NCBI GenBank assembly: GCA_947495125.1
Contig: CANLXL010000001.1
Location: 372,001 to 436,000, forward strand
Direction: 5' to 3'
Source: an uncultured Flaviramulus sp.
GTDB lineage: Bacteria > Bacteroidota > Bacteroidia > Flavobacteriales > Flavobacteriaceae
DNA: 64,000 nt
Shown: piece by piece, positions 27,916-36,683 of the stretch
Layout of the letters: each line of letters begins with the position of its first letter
Numbering within the stretch: the stretch's first letter is position 1
Notes under the pieces: model-generated
Seen by the model: only the letters and a program-made list of their open reading frames with translations
Databases searched by the model: none
What the model was told of the DNA's origin: nothing
Translations under genes and position numbers: made by a program

Positions 27916-28386
27916 ATGAAACTTGATAGAAAAGATTTAAAAATATTAAGCCTTTTACAGGAGGATGCTAACATTAATAACAAAGAGATAGCAGGAGCTA
28001 CAAACCTTACGCTAACACCTGTTTATGAAAGAATCAAAAAGTTAAAAGCCTTGTCTGTACTAAACAGGAAAGTATTTTTATTGAACAGAAAAAAAGTTGG
28101 GCTCAATGTTATGGTATTGGTTATGGTAAGTATCGAAAAACACTCGGGTGACGCGGCTCTTGCCTTTATGAATGAAGTTAAGAAAATTCCTGAAATCGTG
28201 GAGTGTTTACACATTACAGGAGCATTTGACTTTCAGTTAAAAGTATATGCCAAAGACATTGATCACTATCATGAATTTAACTTTAAAAAATTAGCATCGA
28301 TTAAAAACATCAGACAAATGGAAAGCCATTTTGTAATGAAAGAAGTGGTTAACACCACAAGCCTGCCATTATTCATTGAAGAATAA
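27916..28386 (+). CDS. Lrp/AsnC family transcriptional regulator
   Basis: A 156-residue regulator with an N-terminal winged helix-turn-helix (about 4-62, LDRKDLKILSLLQEDAN and NKEIAGATNLTLTPVYERI) and a C-terminal RAM ligand-binding domain (about 68-145). It is divergent from the phosphodiesterase-permease-gamma-glutamyl operon and probably controls it, sensing an amino acid or amine product such as glycine, glutamate or the substrate itself. ATG start. Confidence 0.9.
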   Translation: MKLDRKDLKILSLLQEDANINNKEIAGATNLTLTPVYERIKKLKALSVLNRKVFLLNRKKVGLNVMVLVMVSIEKHSGDAALAFMNEVKKIPEIVECLHITGAFDFQLKVYAKDIDHYHEFNFKKLASIKNIRQMESHFVMKEVVNTTSLPLFIEE

Positions 28387-28394
28387 CAGACGTA

Positions 28395-31300
28395 CTATCT
28401 TTTAAGCGTGAAATGCCCTTTAAATTCTCTACCATCTTCTAACCCTACTCTAAACCAATAATCATCTGTATTTAAAGGAGAACCGTTAAAGGTACCATCC
28501 CAACCAATTCCTAAAGGGTTAAGCTGCTTAACCAGCTTACCATAACGATCGAAAATATAAATAATGCTATTGGGCTGAAACTGGGCATTAATTCCTTTTA
28601 TCTGCCAAACATCATTAAAATTATCTCCATTTGGTGTAAAGAACTTTGGATATCCAATTACCGATACTTTTAGAAATACTGTACCACAACCTTTTTTATC
28701 CCTTACATAGAGTTTATAAATACCGGCTTTTACATTTTCCAACAGTGGTTCGTCCTGATAATCAAAAAACGGTTGATCCGATAAGGTTGAATATTCATCC
28801 TCCAGCGCGTATTCGTAATCACCAAGTCCCAGATTACTCCGATCAATGGTAACACTGTTGCTATCAGAAACATCAACAATTGTTACATCATCTAAAGTTA
28901 TTGTTGCGAGCTCTGATGCATTCACAAAAATGTCTCTGGTTTTAGAGCATTCTGTGCCATCAGTTTTTGTTAAAGTAATTGTGTATGTTCCGGGAGTGGA
29001 CACGGTAATCTCTCGTGTATTTGATACAAATTGATTGATTATTGACTTATCTAAACTGGTAAACAGCCATTCATAGTTAAAAACTTCTGTTGGATATGTT
29101 TCAAATGGTTCTAAATCTAAGGTAAATGTAGGATCTGAAGAACAGACTATTTGAGGCGTATTCACGGTAAATTCAGGCAAAGGGTTTACAATAAGGTCAA
29201 CCATTGTAGTCGCGGTACAACTCACATTATCCGGATTTTCTACCTCCACCGTGATCGTTTGCGTCCCGGAGATTAAAGCGTCTGGCAAAAACGGATCGCG
29301 GTTAATTAGGTTGCCTTGTTCATCGATATAAGTATAATACACATTCATGGACTGTCCCCGTAAAATATCACGCTCTATAGTAGACAGGTTGAACGTATAT
29401 AATGCATCATCATCAATATCTCCTGCGCCTCCATCACAAGCAATTATTGGAGCTATTGAATTGGCTATAGGTAATTGGTATACAATAAGCTCTAAAGTAT
29501 TACTTTCAAAACATGCCCCGTCCGGGTCGTTAGTGCTATTATTCGTGACCGTGTAAGTAATGGTTTGCGCTGTTGTTAAAAATGTATTAGGAAACGGACT
29601 TGTTATCAAATTCCCGTTATAATCCACTAAAGGATTCCCCGAAGCATCGAAATAAGATATCGACACATCCGACAAACTCTGACCATTTAAGATCTCTGCT
29701 TCAATACTTGAGGTATCAAAATTGAAAACACCATCGTTGCTTGGATCATCACAAGCCTGCATTACTGATATAACCGGATTAGCAACGGGTAAGGATTCCA
29801 CAATTAACAGGTCTGGAAAACCCACTAAACCTAAACAATTATTACCTAAATCACTTTTAACACGTACCCAAATATCTTGTCTATGTATTGAATTTGTATT
29901 TTGATGGTTCGTAATATCTAAAATTTCATTAGTCTCTATTTCGGCATCTATTTGACTTTCATAAAAATGAACAGTCACATCAATTGTTGAAAAAACAACG
30001 GTTGCGATATGATCATGAATATTTGATAAATTGAAAGCTGCAATGCCATTTCTATCATTCAAACCATCATCACATTGATATATCGAATTCGGTCTATAGA
30101 GGCCTAAAGCAGCACTCGAAGGGTTTACTTCTAGCATAAGCGGGACTACTCTGAAACACCCTTCCGGAGTTGCTACCCGTATCCATACGGTTTCTATGGC
30201 AAATCCGGGGGTATCCATATAGTTTTCAGGGTTTGAAATGGGAGTCCCGTCTATTTTAGCAGCAGTTTGATCCTCAAAATATGTGAACGTAAGCCCTTCT
30301 GCAATGTAATTCGGGTTTATTTCTTCTTTAATACTCTCTAAAGTTAAATTGAAAAGTGCCTGTCCATCATTGGAATCATCATCGCATTGCGAATACCTGC
30401 TTGGAGCACTAACAGCAGGTAGTGAATTCACAACTAAATTAAATGTTGTCTTGTCATAACAAGATTTATTTAATTTGTTTTCAATACGAACAAATATGAG
30501 CTGTGGGTTTGTATTATTTTGAACCGCGACAGGCAGTTCCGTGCCATCGATTCCGGCATCCGCATCACCTTCTGTGGTATAGAATTCGACGTTGAAATCT
30601 GAGATCAATTGTGTCCCTAAAACTTCATTTATTTTAGTTGAAAGATCAAAGTTGGTTATTCCGTTAGTATCATGGCCATCTGAGTTATCATCACACAATT
30701 CAAAATCAGAAGGTTTATTTGCTACAGGAATAGGCACAATGTGAATGTCAAAACTTATGAATTCAAAACAAGTCTGAGTTTTATCTGCGATTCTAACCCA
30801 TATGGTTTCAGTAATGAAGGCATTAGTATATGATACTGGAAGCACATTTTTATTGTCTTTTGCACCGTCTTCAGTGTGATGAAAAGAAACCTCTATTTCA
30901 GAAGGCGGTTGATTTCCTATAACTAAATTGGCATTAGCTGCAAAATCGAAATTTTCAATATTATCGCTTCCTACATCGCACATATAAATATCTTCCGGTG
31001 GTGTTTCTATAAGAAGTTCTCTTATCACCTCAACACAAACTTCTTCGGTATATTCACATCCAAAATCATCGACTACTCTATAGGTATAACAATGTATTCC
31101 TGAAGTAGCCGGCTGTACTTCGATATCATTACCTGACATACTAATAATGGATGGATCAGGGTCCCATGATTCAGATACGATACTGGGTGTAAACGAATGG
31201 TTTGCAGGTAAAATACTTGGATCAAAATTAATACTCCAACTGAAAATATAGCCATTATCACCACCTATGTTATCAATAATTCTAATTTTCCATTGACCAT

Positions 31301-32234
31301 TTAATGGAGAGCCTACCAAACCAGACATTGCATTTTCGGATCTGTAATCTCCGGTTGGAACGTAATCATCAATATAGGTTCCCGGTCCATTTCCTAATGT
31401 AAAAGACCCTCCACTGACAATACCTTGTTTTAAAGTAGGTAAACTACTATCGGGAATAATACAATATTCGCTACCCACTCCGGGTGTAAGGTTTCCTGTA
31501 TTATCTCCACGATGTCCGTCGGCCCAGGGGTGCCCAAAGTTTGCGGTTATTCCTCCCTGACTGGATAGTATCCTAACGGTCTGGCCACTGGGAGAAACAA
31601 TATCTATATGCAAATCTCCAACAAAAGAATGCTCCATATTGAGGCAGATACTCTCTAATTGATCGATGTTCGAAAGTGTTTCTCCTTCATTAAAACAATC
31701 TACAAAAACAGAAGTTTCATAGGGTACACCAACACCATCGGGTAATGCGGTTGTCGTTCCGACGGGAGGTGTGCAATCGTCATCAAATTCAGTTCCTTTT
31801 GCATTGCCTTCAATGATTGTGGATTCTCCAAAACACAGCACAGCGTCCATAATTTCCGTTTTAGAAAAGTTTGGTTCTGTAGAGACTTGAATGACTTGAT
31901 CTATATTAACAGAAGTTGTGCATCGTGCAGGTGTCGTTCCACTTACTCTTAAATTAACAATATATACACCCGGTGTTCCATACGAAAAAGAAGCTGAAGC
32001 TCCTACTAACGTACTCCCATCATCCAAATCCCACTCGTAAACAGCGCCCTTGTCATTATCTGAAAATATGGCGCTTGCTGAAAGTGTAACGGTTTCACCA
32101 ACGCAAACTCTGATATAACCATCGGCATTCTTGGATGGAGAAGAACTATCTAATTGCAAATCTATAGTTTGACAAGCTTGTGAAAAGCCCTGACATGTTA
32201 TTAAAAACACTATAATTCTTAAAATGTATTTCAA
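28395..32234 (-). CDS. Giant secreted multidomain protein with T9SS type-B sorting domain
   Basis: A 1279-residue protein with a signal peptide, a PKD domain (about 45-105, YEWDLDDGS) and a proprotein-convertase P-like domain (about 170-340, MEHSFVGDLHIDIVSPSG ... NGQWKIRIID). Six to seven diverged repeats of about 110 residues follow, each with an acidic C-D-D turn (for example FELCDDNSDG). The C-terminal gliding-motility domain (about 1190-1279) has FFTPNGDNFNDVW and IYIFDRYGKLV. It should be secreted by the type IX system and anchored or released at the surface, acting as an adhesin or scaffold. No catalytic domain is seen. The only usable start is TTG at 32234, since no in-frame ATG follows an upstream stop. 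Confidence 0.85.
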   Translation of the reverse strand: MKYILRIIVFLITCQGFSQACQTIDLQLDSSSPSKNADGYIRVCVGETVTLSASAIFSDNDKGAVYEWDLDDGSTLVGASASFSYGTPGVYIVNLRVSGTTPARCTTSVNIDQVIQVSTEPNFSKTEIMDAVLCFGESTIIEGNAKGTEFDDDCTPPVGTTTALPDGVGVPYETSVFVDCFNEGETLSNIDQLESICLNMEHSFVGDLHIDIVSPSGQTVRILSSQGGITANFGHPWADGHRGDNTGNLTPGVGSEYCIIPDSSLPTLKQGIVSGGSFTLGNGPGTYIDDYVPTGDYRSENAMSGLVGSPLNGQWKIRIIDNIGGDNGYIFSWSINFDPSILPANHSFTPSIVSESWDPDPSIISMSGNDIEVQPATSGIHCYTYRVVDDFGCEYTEEVCVEVIRELLIETPPEDIYMCDVGSDNIENFDFAANANLVIGNQPPSEIEVSFHHTEDGAKDNKNVLPVSYTNAFITETIWVRIADKTQTCFEFISFDIHIVPIPVANKPSDFELCDDNSDGHDTNGITNFDLSTKINEVLGTQLISDFNVEFYTTEGDADAGIDGTELPVAVQNNTNPQLIFVRIENKLNKSCYDKTTFNLVVNSLPAVSAPSRYSQCDDDSNDGQALFNLTLESIKEEINPNYIAEGLTFTYFEDQTAAKIDGTPISNPENYMDTPGFAIETVWIRVATPEGCFRVVPLMLEVNPSSAALGLYRPNSIYQCDDGLNDRNGIAAFNLSNIHDHIATVVFSTIDVTVHFYESQIDAEIETNEILDITNHQNTNSIHRQDIWVRVKSDLGNNCLGLVGFPDLLIVESLPVANPVISVMQACDDPSNDGVFNFDTSSIEAEILNGQSLSDVSISYFDASGNPLVDYNGNLITSPFPNTFLTTAQTITYTVTNNSTNDPDGACFESNTLELIVYQLPIANSIAPIIACDGGAGDIDDDALYTFNLSTIERDILRGQSMNVYYTYIDEQGNLINRDPFLPDALISGTQTITVEVENPDNVSCTATTMVDLIVNPLPEFTVNTPQIVCSSDPTFTLDLEPFETYPTEVFNYEWLFTSLDKSIINQFVSNTREITVSTPGTYTITLTKTDGTECSKTRDIFVNASELATITLDDVTIVDVSDSNSVTIDRSNLGLGDYEYALEDEYSTLSDQPFFDYQDEPLLENVKAGIYKLYVRDKKGCGTVFLKVSVIGYPKFFTPNGDNFNDVWQIKGINAQFQPNSIIYIFDRYGKLVKQLNPLGIGWDGTFNGSPLNTDDYWFRVGLEDGREFKGHFTLKR

Positions 32235-32331
32235 TATCTGAGATTTTATACTTCCTTAAGGAATTGTGAACACCTTCTTTGTTCAGTTTTTATGTGATCA
32301 CAGCCGGATGTTTTTGCAACATATTTATTAG

Positions 32332-34011
32332 TTAATCGCAATTCTTAGAAACCAAAGCATTACTATCCAGACCCCAGGAGCTTTCTATGGGAATACATAA
32401 GTGATTTAACACTGTACTTACGACATCTACACTTCTTGGAGTATTGCTGTAATCATGTGTTTCTATGATCTGATCTGCTGTTGCATCTTTCCATGTTGCA
32501 CCTTCTAAGGTTCCGTGTAATGCATTAGCGCTGGAATCATGTATGGTATTTCCCGAACCTTCAGTTATTGTCCAATGCCCTTGTAAGTTTAGGTATTTTG
32601 CATGTGTATTATCTAGAGGTTTACATTTCCAATCGTCAATATCGTTGGCATCCAATAGGGCATCAAATATTCTGACTTCGGCAATATGTCCATCAAATTT
32701 ATACGCGTTATTGGCATCAGCTCCAAAGGTCAGGTCCAGGGCATTATCAATATTGCCAACGGATGACATAGAAGCAGAATTAGACAATACACCATCAACA
32801 TAAACGCTTAATAAACCGTCCCTGTTAAAAGTAGCACTTACAGTGTGCCATTCATTATCGGTTATTATCGTAGTCTCAATATCAACGCGGTTTGTACCGT
32901 CTCCGATATTTACTTTAAACTTTTGTGTACTCGATTTGAACGAAAAAACATATCCGGGATTGAGCCCGGTATCCCAATCTTTTTTAGATAAAATACTCAC
33001 ATCATCTGGAGATTCTGATCTAAAACGACATTCAATAGAAAAATCTTGAGACGTACCAAAATCATACGTCGTATTATCGGGTATTCTAATGATTCCGTCA
33101 CGATTAAAGGACAATTCCTTCCCACTGTTTAAACAATTAGTAACCGGAGGAATTGTTGTTTGTGTGGTGGTTTTTGTTATCTCTTTACTGGGTACGTTAT
33201 GACCATTTACAATGAAAAACACGATACGCTCTTCTTCAGAATTACCCCCATGACTTGTACCAATACCACCATGGTCGGTCGTAATCACTACAATCCATTC
33301 TTCATTAGTATAATTGTCGCGAGCTTTCATAGCCGCTATAACATTACCAATAGCTTCATCAACTTCTTCAATGGCATCAATGTAGTTTGAGTTCGATGGT
33401 GAAAATCCGGTAGAATGCCCGGCATGATCCGGAGCATCAAAATGCAAAAACAGAGAGGTTAGGCCCGCTACTCCCAGCTCTGCGACAGCTTTGCTTTCCG
33501 TATCACTCGCATGCGAAGTTTTTTTTACTGAATCTGCATATTCTTGTGCAATTTGATCATTAATAGGTGCCCATTCACTTATGGAAACATTTCTACTTTC
33601 CGGATAAGCATCTTTAATATATTTAAAAATGTGAGGATATCGGTCGTACTTAGAACCATTGAATGAATTATCGGTAACGCCATGTTTCTCTTCCCAAACA
33701 CCTGTTAATATAGATGACCAGCCCGGTCCACTGGATGTTGTTCTCTCATTACGAGCATCTAGTGAAAATGTCCCGTTCGCCATTAAGGCATCTAAATGAG
33801 GCGTATTGGCAGCTATTATCCCAGTCGGCATACAGCCATCAATTCCAATAATCAATGCCTTTTTTAGTTTTGTTTGAGGCGGGTCGATTGGGTCGACATC
33901 GTCATTAGTACTTTTGCTACAATTTATCAGAACCAATGCTATAAATACTAATTTTAAACTCATTAATACTTTCATTCCAGTTTTTTTTATTTGACTGATA
34001 TATTTTTCCAT
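32332..34011 (-). CDS. Lipoprotein phosphodiesterase (AP superfamily) with an inserted LamG domain
   Basis: A 559-residue lipoprotein (Cys31 in LINC). The alkaline-phosphatase-superfamily core shows D58 (GIDG), probable nucleophile S94 (SGPGWSSILTG), D195 and H199 (PDHAGH), D246-H247 (TTDHGG) and H254. The core reaches FFIVNGHNV at about 264-273 and is then interrupted by a LamG module of about 240 residues (DFSIECRF, NIGDGTNRVDI, WHTVSATFNRDG). It resumes at TPRSVDVVSTVLNHL (524-538), the normal end of this fold. It has no sulfatase CxPSR. The ATG at 33975 is an alternative start that leaves a shorter signal peptide. It probably cleaves a phospho- or phosphono-ester on a surface-bound ligand. 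Confidence 0.82.
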   Translation of the reverse strand: MEKYISQIKKTGMKVLMSLKLVFIALVLINCSKSTNDDVDPIDPPQTKLKKALIIGIDGCMPTGIIAANTPHLDALMANGTFSLDARNERTTSSGPGWSSILTGVWEEKHGVTDNSFNGSKYDRYPHIFKYIKDAYPESRNVSISEWAPINDQIAQEYADSVKKTSHASDTESKAVAELGVAGLTSLFLHFDAPDHAGHSTGFSPSNSNYIDAIEEVDEAIGNVIAAMKARDNYTNEEWIVVITTDHGGIGTSHGGNSEEERIVFFIVNGHNVPSKEITKTTTQTTIPPVTNCLNSGKELSFNRDGIIRIPDNTTYDFGTSQDFSIECRFRSESPDDVSILSKKDWDTGLNPGYVFSFKSSTQKFKVNIGDGTNRVDIETTIITDNEWHTVSATFNRDGLLSVYVDGVLSNSASMSSVGNIDNALDLTFGADANNAYKFDGHIAEVRIFDALLDANDIDDWKCKPLDNTHAKYLNLQGHWTITEGSGNTIHDSSANALHGTLEGATWKDATADQIIETHDYSNTPRSVDVVSTVLNHLCIPIESSWGLDSNALVSKNCD

Positions 34012-34174
34012 CGTAAAATTTTATTAGATCATCCGTTTTTTAATCCTTTACTAAAATCATTTCTTTACATCTTATCTTAGCGAATCGCTCAGTATTAGCA
34101 AACAAAGATTTTATTTTTAGTTTCTAAAAACATTTTAATTCTAGCTTAATATTATTTATGTGGTATTGAAGGGC

Positions 34175-34837
34175 TTATATAGTAATTTCAATAATCCAGT
34201 TACCTTCTTTATAAATATCTAACATAACCCGACTTGAAAATCCGCCGTGGGTAAACGATACTTCTATTTTTTTACATGGATATTTTACATTTTGTAAGAT
34301 TCCGTTACTATAATTTGTTCCGTTTTCATCACTCACCAATAAAAAGGGCGTAACATAATGACCATTACTTCTAATTTTAATTTTGATTTGATATAGATCG
34401 CCATGAAGTTTACTTGGATCTTCCTGAATATATACATTCTTCACCTCTCTTTTGGAAGTCACAGCATATGGATATTTATACTGTCCGATATATTCATCAG
34501 CCTTAAAATACCCTTTTTTTAACGTTTCGGTACCAGCAGGGTTTTTAAGAACAAGGGTCCCTTGCCCATCCATTTTCCCTTTAACAAAGTTTCCTTGATA
34601 CTTGCTTCCATTGCCCCAAATGTATTCACCAATACCATGAGGCCATCCTTTTTTAAAACCACCATTATATCGATCTTCTTTTCCTTTAGCCGCACCAATG
34701 CCGTGCGCATAACCTTTTTTACAATCGCCATTATAACTCAGGCTTAAGGCCTCTAATTTAACTTTACAGTTAGATTGCGAAAAAGCTACGAAGTTGCTTG
34801 ACAAAAAACATAATATGATGAAAAAAACAGCTTTCAT
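34175..34837 (-). CDS. Exported MORN-repeat protein
   Basis: A 220-residue protein with a signal peptide (FVAFSQ) and about three MORN-like repeats (YNGDCKKGYAHGIG, YNGGFKKGWPHGIG, YQGNFVKGKMDGQG) in residues 30-105. A C-terminal domain without a family that I recognise follows. The longest frame begins 23 codons earlier; the ATG at 34837 fits the signal peptide. Function unknown. It lies between the phosphodiesterase and the LamG lipoprotein of PUL2 but behind a probable terminator, so it may be a separate transcript. Confidence 0.75.
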   Translation of the reverse strand: MKAVFFIILCFLSSNFVAFSQSNCKVKLEALSLSYNGDCKKGYAHGIGAAKGKEDRYNGGFKKGWPHGIGEYIWGNGSKYQGNFVKGKMDGQGTLVLKNPAGTETLKKGYFKADEYIGQYKYPYAVTSKREVKNVYIQEDPSKLHGDLYQIKIKIRSNGHYVTPFLLVSDENGTNYSNGILQNVKYPCKKIEVSFTHGGFSSRVMLDIYKEGNWIIEITI

Positions 34838-34873
34838 GCTTCTAAAATTTATACGATTTACGACTCCTAAATA

Positions 34874-34906
34874 ATGAAAGGGATATTTAAAAAACACCCC
34901 TTTCAT
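34874..34906 (-). terminator. Probable terminator after the PUL2 LamG lipoprotein gene
   Basis: A perfect 9-bp stem (ATGAAAGGG at 34874-34882 pairing with CCCTTTCAT at 34898-34906) and a 15-base loop, followed on the minus strand by TATTTAG. It lies 30 bp after the end of the twin-LamG gene. The T run is short, so efficiency may be low. Confidence 0.5.
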
Positions 34907-34935
34907 CTAATATAAAACTAACTCAAAACTAATTT

Positions 34936-36660
34936 CTAATTAATTAAGGCAGCAATCTGTTCAGGGGTAAGCACATAATCGTAAATTACAGTATCTGCAA
35001 TTTTTCCTTGAAAAAACTGACCATATCCACCTGTACCATCTTGTGCCAAACGCAAAGGATTTCCACTAGTTGCGGTACCTACTGCAGACATGTCTTCGCT
35101 TGCAACAGCAGATCCGTCAGCATACAAAGTCATATTGCCATCACGATCGAAAGTCACGGTTACCAAATGCCAGTCACCATCATTAAAATTACTATCATGA
35201 TTGGTATCTGCCTTAGTGGTACCATCAGAAAAGACGGTTCTCCAATTACTTCCTCTAAAGGCAATGGTCATTCCCGGGTTACCCGAACTCGACCAGTCCT
35301 GATCTCCAAGCATCACCGGGTCACTGTCACCAGATGTTGTATTTATCCAAAACGTAATAGAATGATCACCATCTTGTCTGAATCCTAAATCGGTATCATC
35401 AATTGTAGCATATTGACTGGTGCCATCAAATTCATACGTAAACCTATCATTTTCAGTAGTCATAGTAGCACCACTATTTGATACCGGGATATTCTTTACG
35501 ACTCCGGCTTCAGTTTTTAATTGCACTCCTGTTAAAGGTGATGAAACTCCTGCCACTTGGTCTGCAGATAAAGCATAATCATAAATATAAACGTTACCCA
35601 TTTTCCCTTGAAAATACTGACCATAATTCCCGGTACCATCTTGCCCTATAAAAATATTATTACCACTATCTGCACCACCTACGACCGACATATCTGCACT
35701 GGCTACTGAAGCACCATCCTGATACATGGTCATACTACCATCTCGATCGAAAGTGACCATTAAGAAATGCCAATCTCCATCATTGTAGGCGCCATCGTAA
35801 TTTATATCTGCCTTGGTTGCGCCATCAGATCTTACAGCTCTCCAGTTATCTCCCCGATGTGCAATGGTAAGTCCTGTGTTACCTGAACTACTCCAATCTT
35901 GATCACCTATCATTACAGGGTCACTATCTGTTGATGTAGTATTCACATAAAACCCTATGGAATAATCACTATCATGTCTAAACGCAATAGCAGTATTATC
36001 GGTAACCTCAACTTTATTTGAAGCACCATCAAATTCTACAATATTTCCATATTGTGCACTTGGTGTTCTGGAGGTTACATTTTCATCAATTCTGAGTGGA
36101 ATAGTTTCACCCGTACTTTTCTTCAAGTATACAAAAGTATCAACAATGGCATTAGGATCGAAAAACTTAACTCTCTTAATTTGAAAATCCACAGCTCCAA
36201 TAGAACCATCGACAAATTCAATCTTGAACTGAATGGTCGTCTTATCTCCTATTTCGAGTAGCCCCAAATTCTCTAAACTAGAACTAAAAGTCTCAGATCT
36301 ATACATTTCACCATCTTGTGTAAAGTTGGTATATGTTGCTATCTCTGACAAATCCTTTCCCGAAAGCACTTTTAACTCAGCAGGCATTTTTCGAGATACT
36401 AAAGTCAGCTCTACAGGCTGCCCTTCGGCGTAAGATTCTTTTTCCCTCGGATCATAAGTTAATGCTGCCAACTCTTCTTCGGTATATGCCAATCCTGTTA
36501 GAGGATTTGTATGGTCTAAATAATATTCAAAATTCGTTAAATATCTTTCGTCCGACCATCCGGTCTCATCATCACTACACCCGCTAATTACCAGCAAAAA
36601 TGCACCAAACAATAAGCATGTTATATTCTTAATATGCTTCAATAAATATATATGTTTCAT
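34936..36660 (-). CDS. Twin-LamG surface lipoprotein (PUL2)
   Basis: A 574-residue lipoprotein (Cys28 in ISGC). The N-terminal region (about 35-190) includes YTEEELAALTYDPRE, related to the same region of the PUL1 LamG lipoprotein. Two LamG domains follow at about 205-365 and 410-570. They are very alike: both contain SDPVM.GDQDWSSSGN, DGDWH and VTFDRDG.MT, indicating a recent internal duplication. It is probably the surface binding protein of the PUL2 SusCD complex. It lies 23 bp downstream of susD. Confidence 0.85.
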   Translation of the reverse strand: MKHIYLLKHIKNITCLLFGAFLLVISGCSDDETGWSDERYLTNFEYYLDHTNPLTGLAYTEEELAALTYDPREKESYAEGQPVELTLVSRKMPAELKVLSGKDLSEIATYTNFTQDGEMYRSETFSSSLENLGLLEIGDKTTIQFKIEFVDGSIGAVDFQIKRVKFFDPNAIVDTFVYLKKSTGETIPLRIDENVTSRTPSAQYGNIVEFDGASNKVEVTDNTAIAFRHDSDYSIGFYVNTTSTDSDPVMIGDQDWSSSGNTGLTIAHRGDNWRAVRSDGATKADINYDGAYNDGDWHFLMVTFDRDGSMTMYQDGASVASADMSVVGGADSGNNIFIGQDGTGNYGQYFQGKMGNVYIYDYALSADQVAGVSSPLTGVQLKTEAGVVKNIPVSNSGATMTTENDRFTYEFDGTSQYATIDDTDLGFRQDGDHSITFWINTTSGDSDPVMLGDQDWSSSGNPGMTIAFRGSNWRTVFSDGTTKADTNHDSNFNDGDWHLVTVTFDRDGNMTLYADGSAVASEDMSAVGTATSGNPLRLAQDGTGGYGQFFQGKIADTVIYDYVLTPEQIAALIN

Positions 36661-36683
36661 TATAACGTTTCTTTTTAATTAAA

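Noticed and set aside
26606-34011. Calling the two AP-superfamily proteins sulfatases
   Set aside because: Both lack the C/S-x-P-S-R formylglycine motif and instead have a Ser in an S-x-P-x-x context with the D-x-x-x-H pair of phosphodiesterases.
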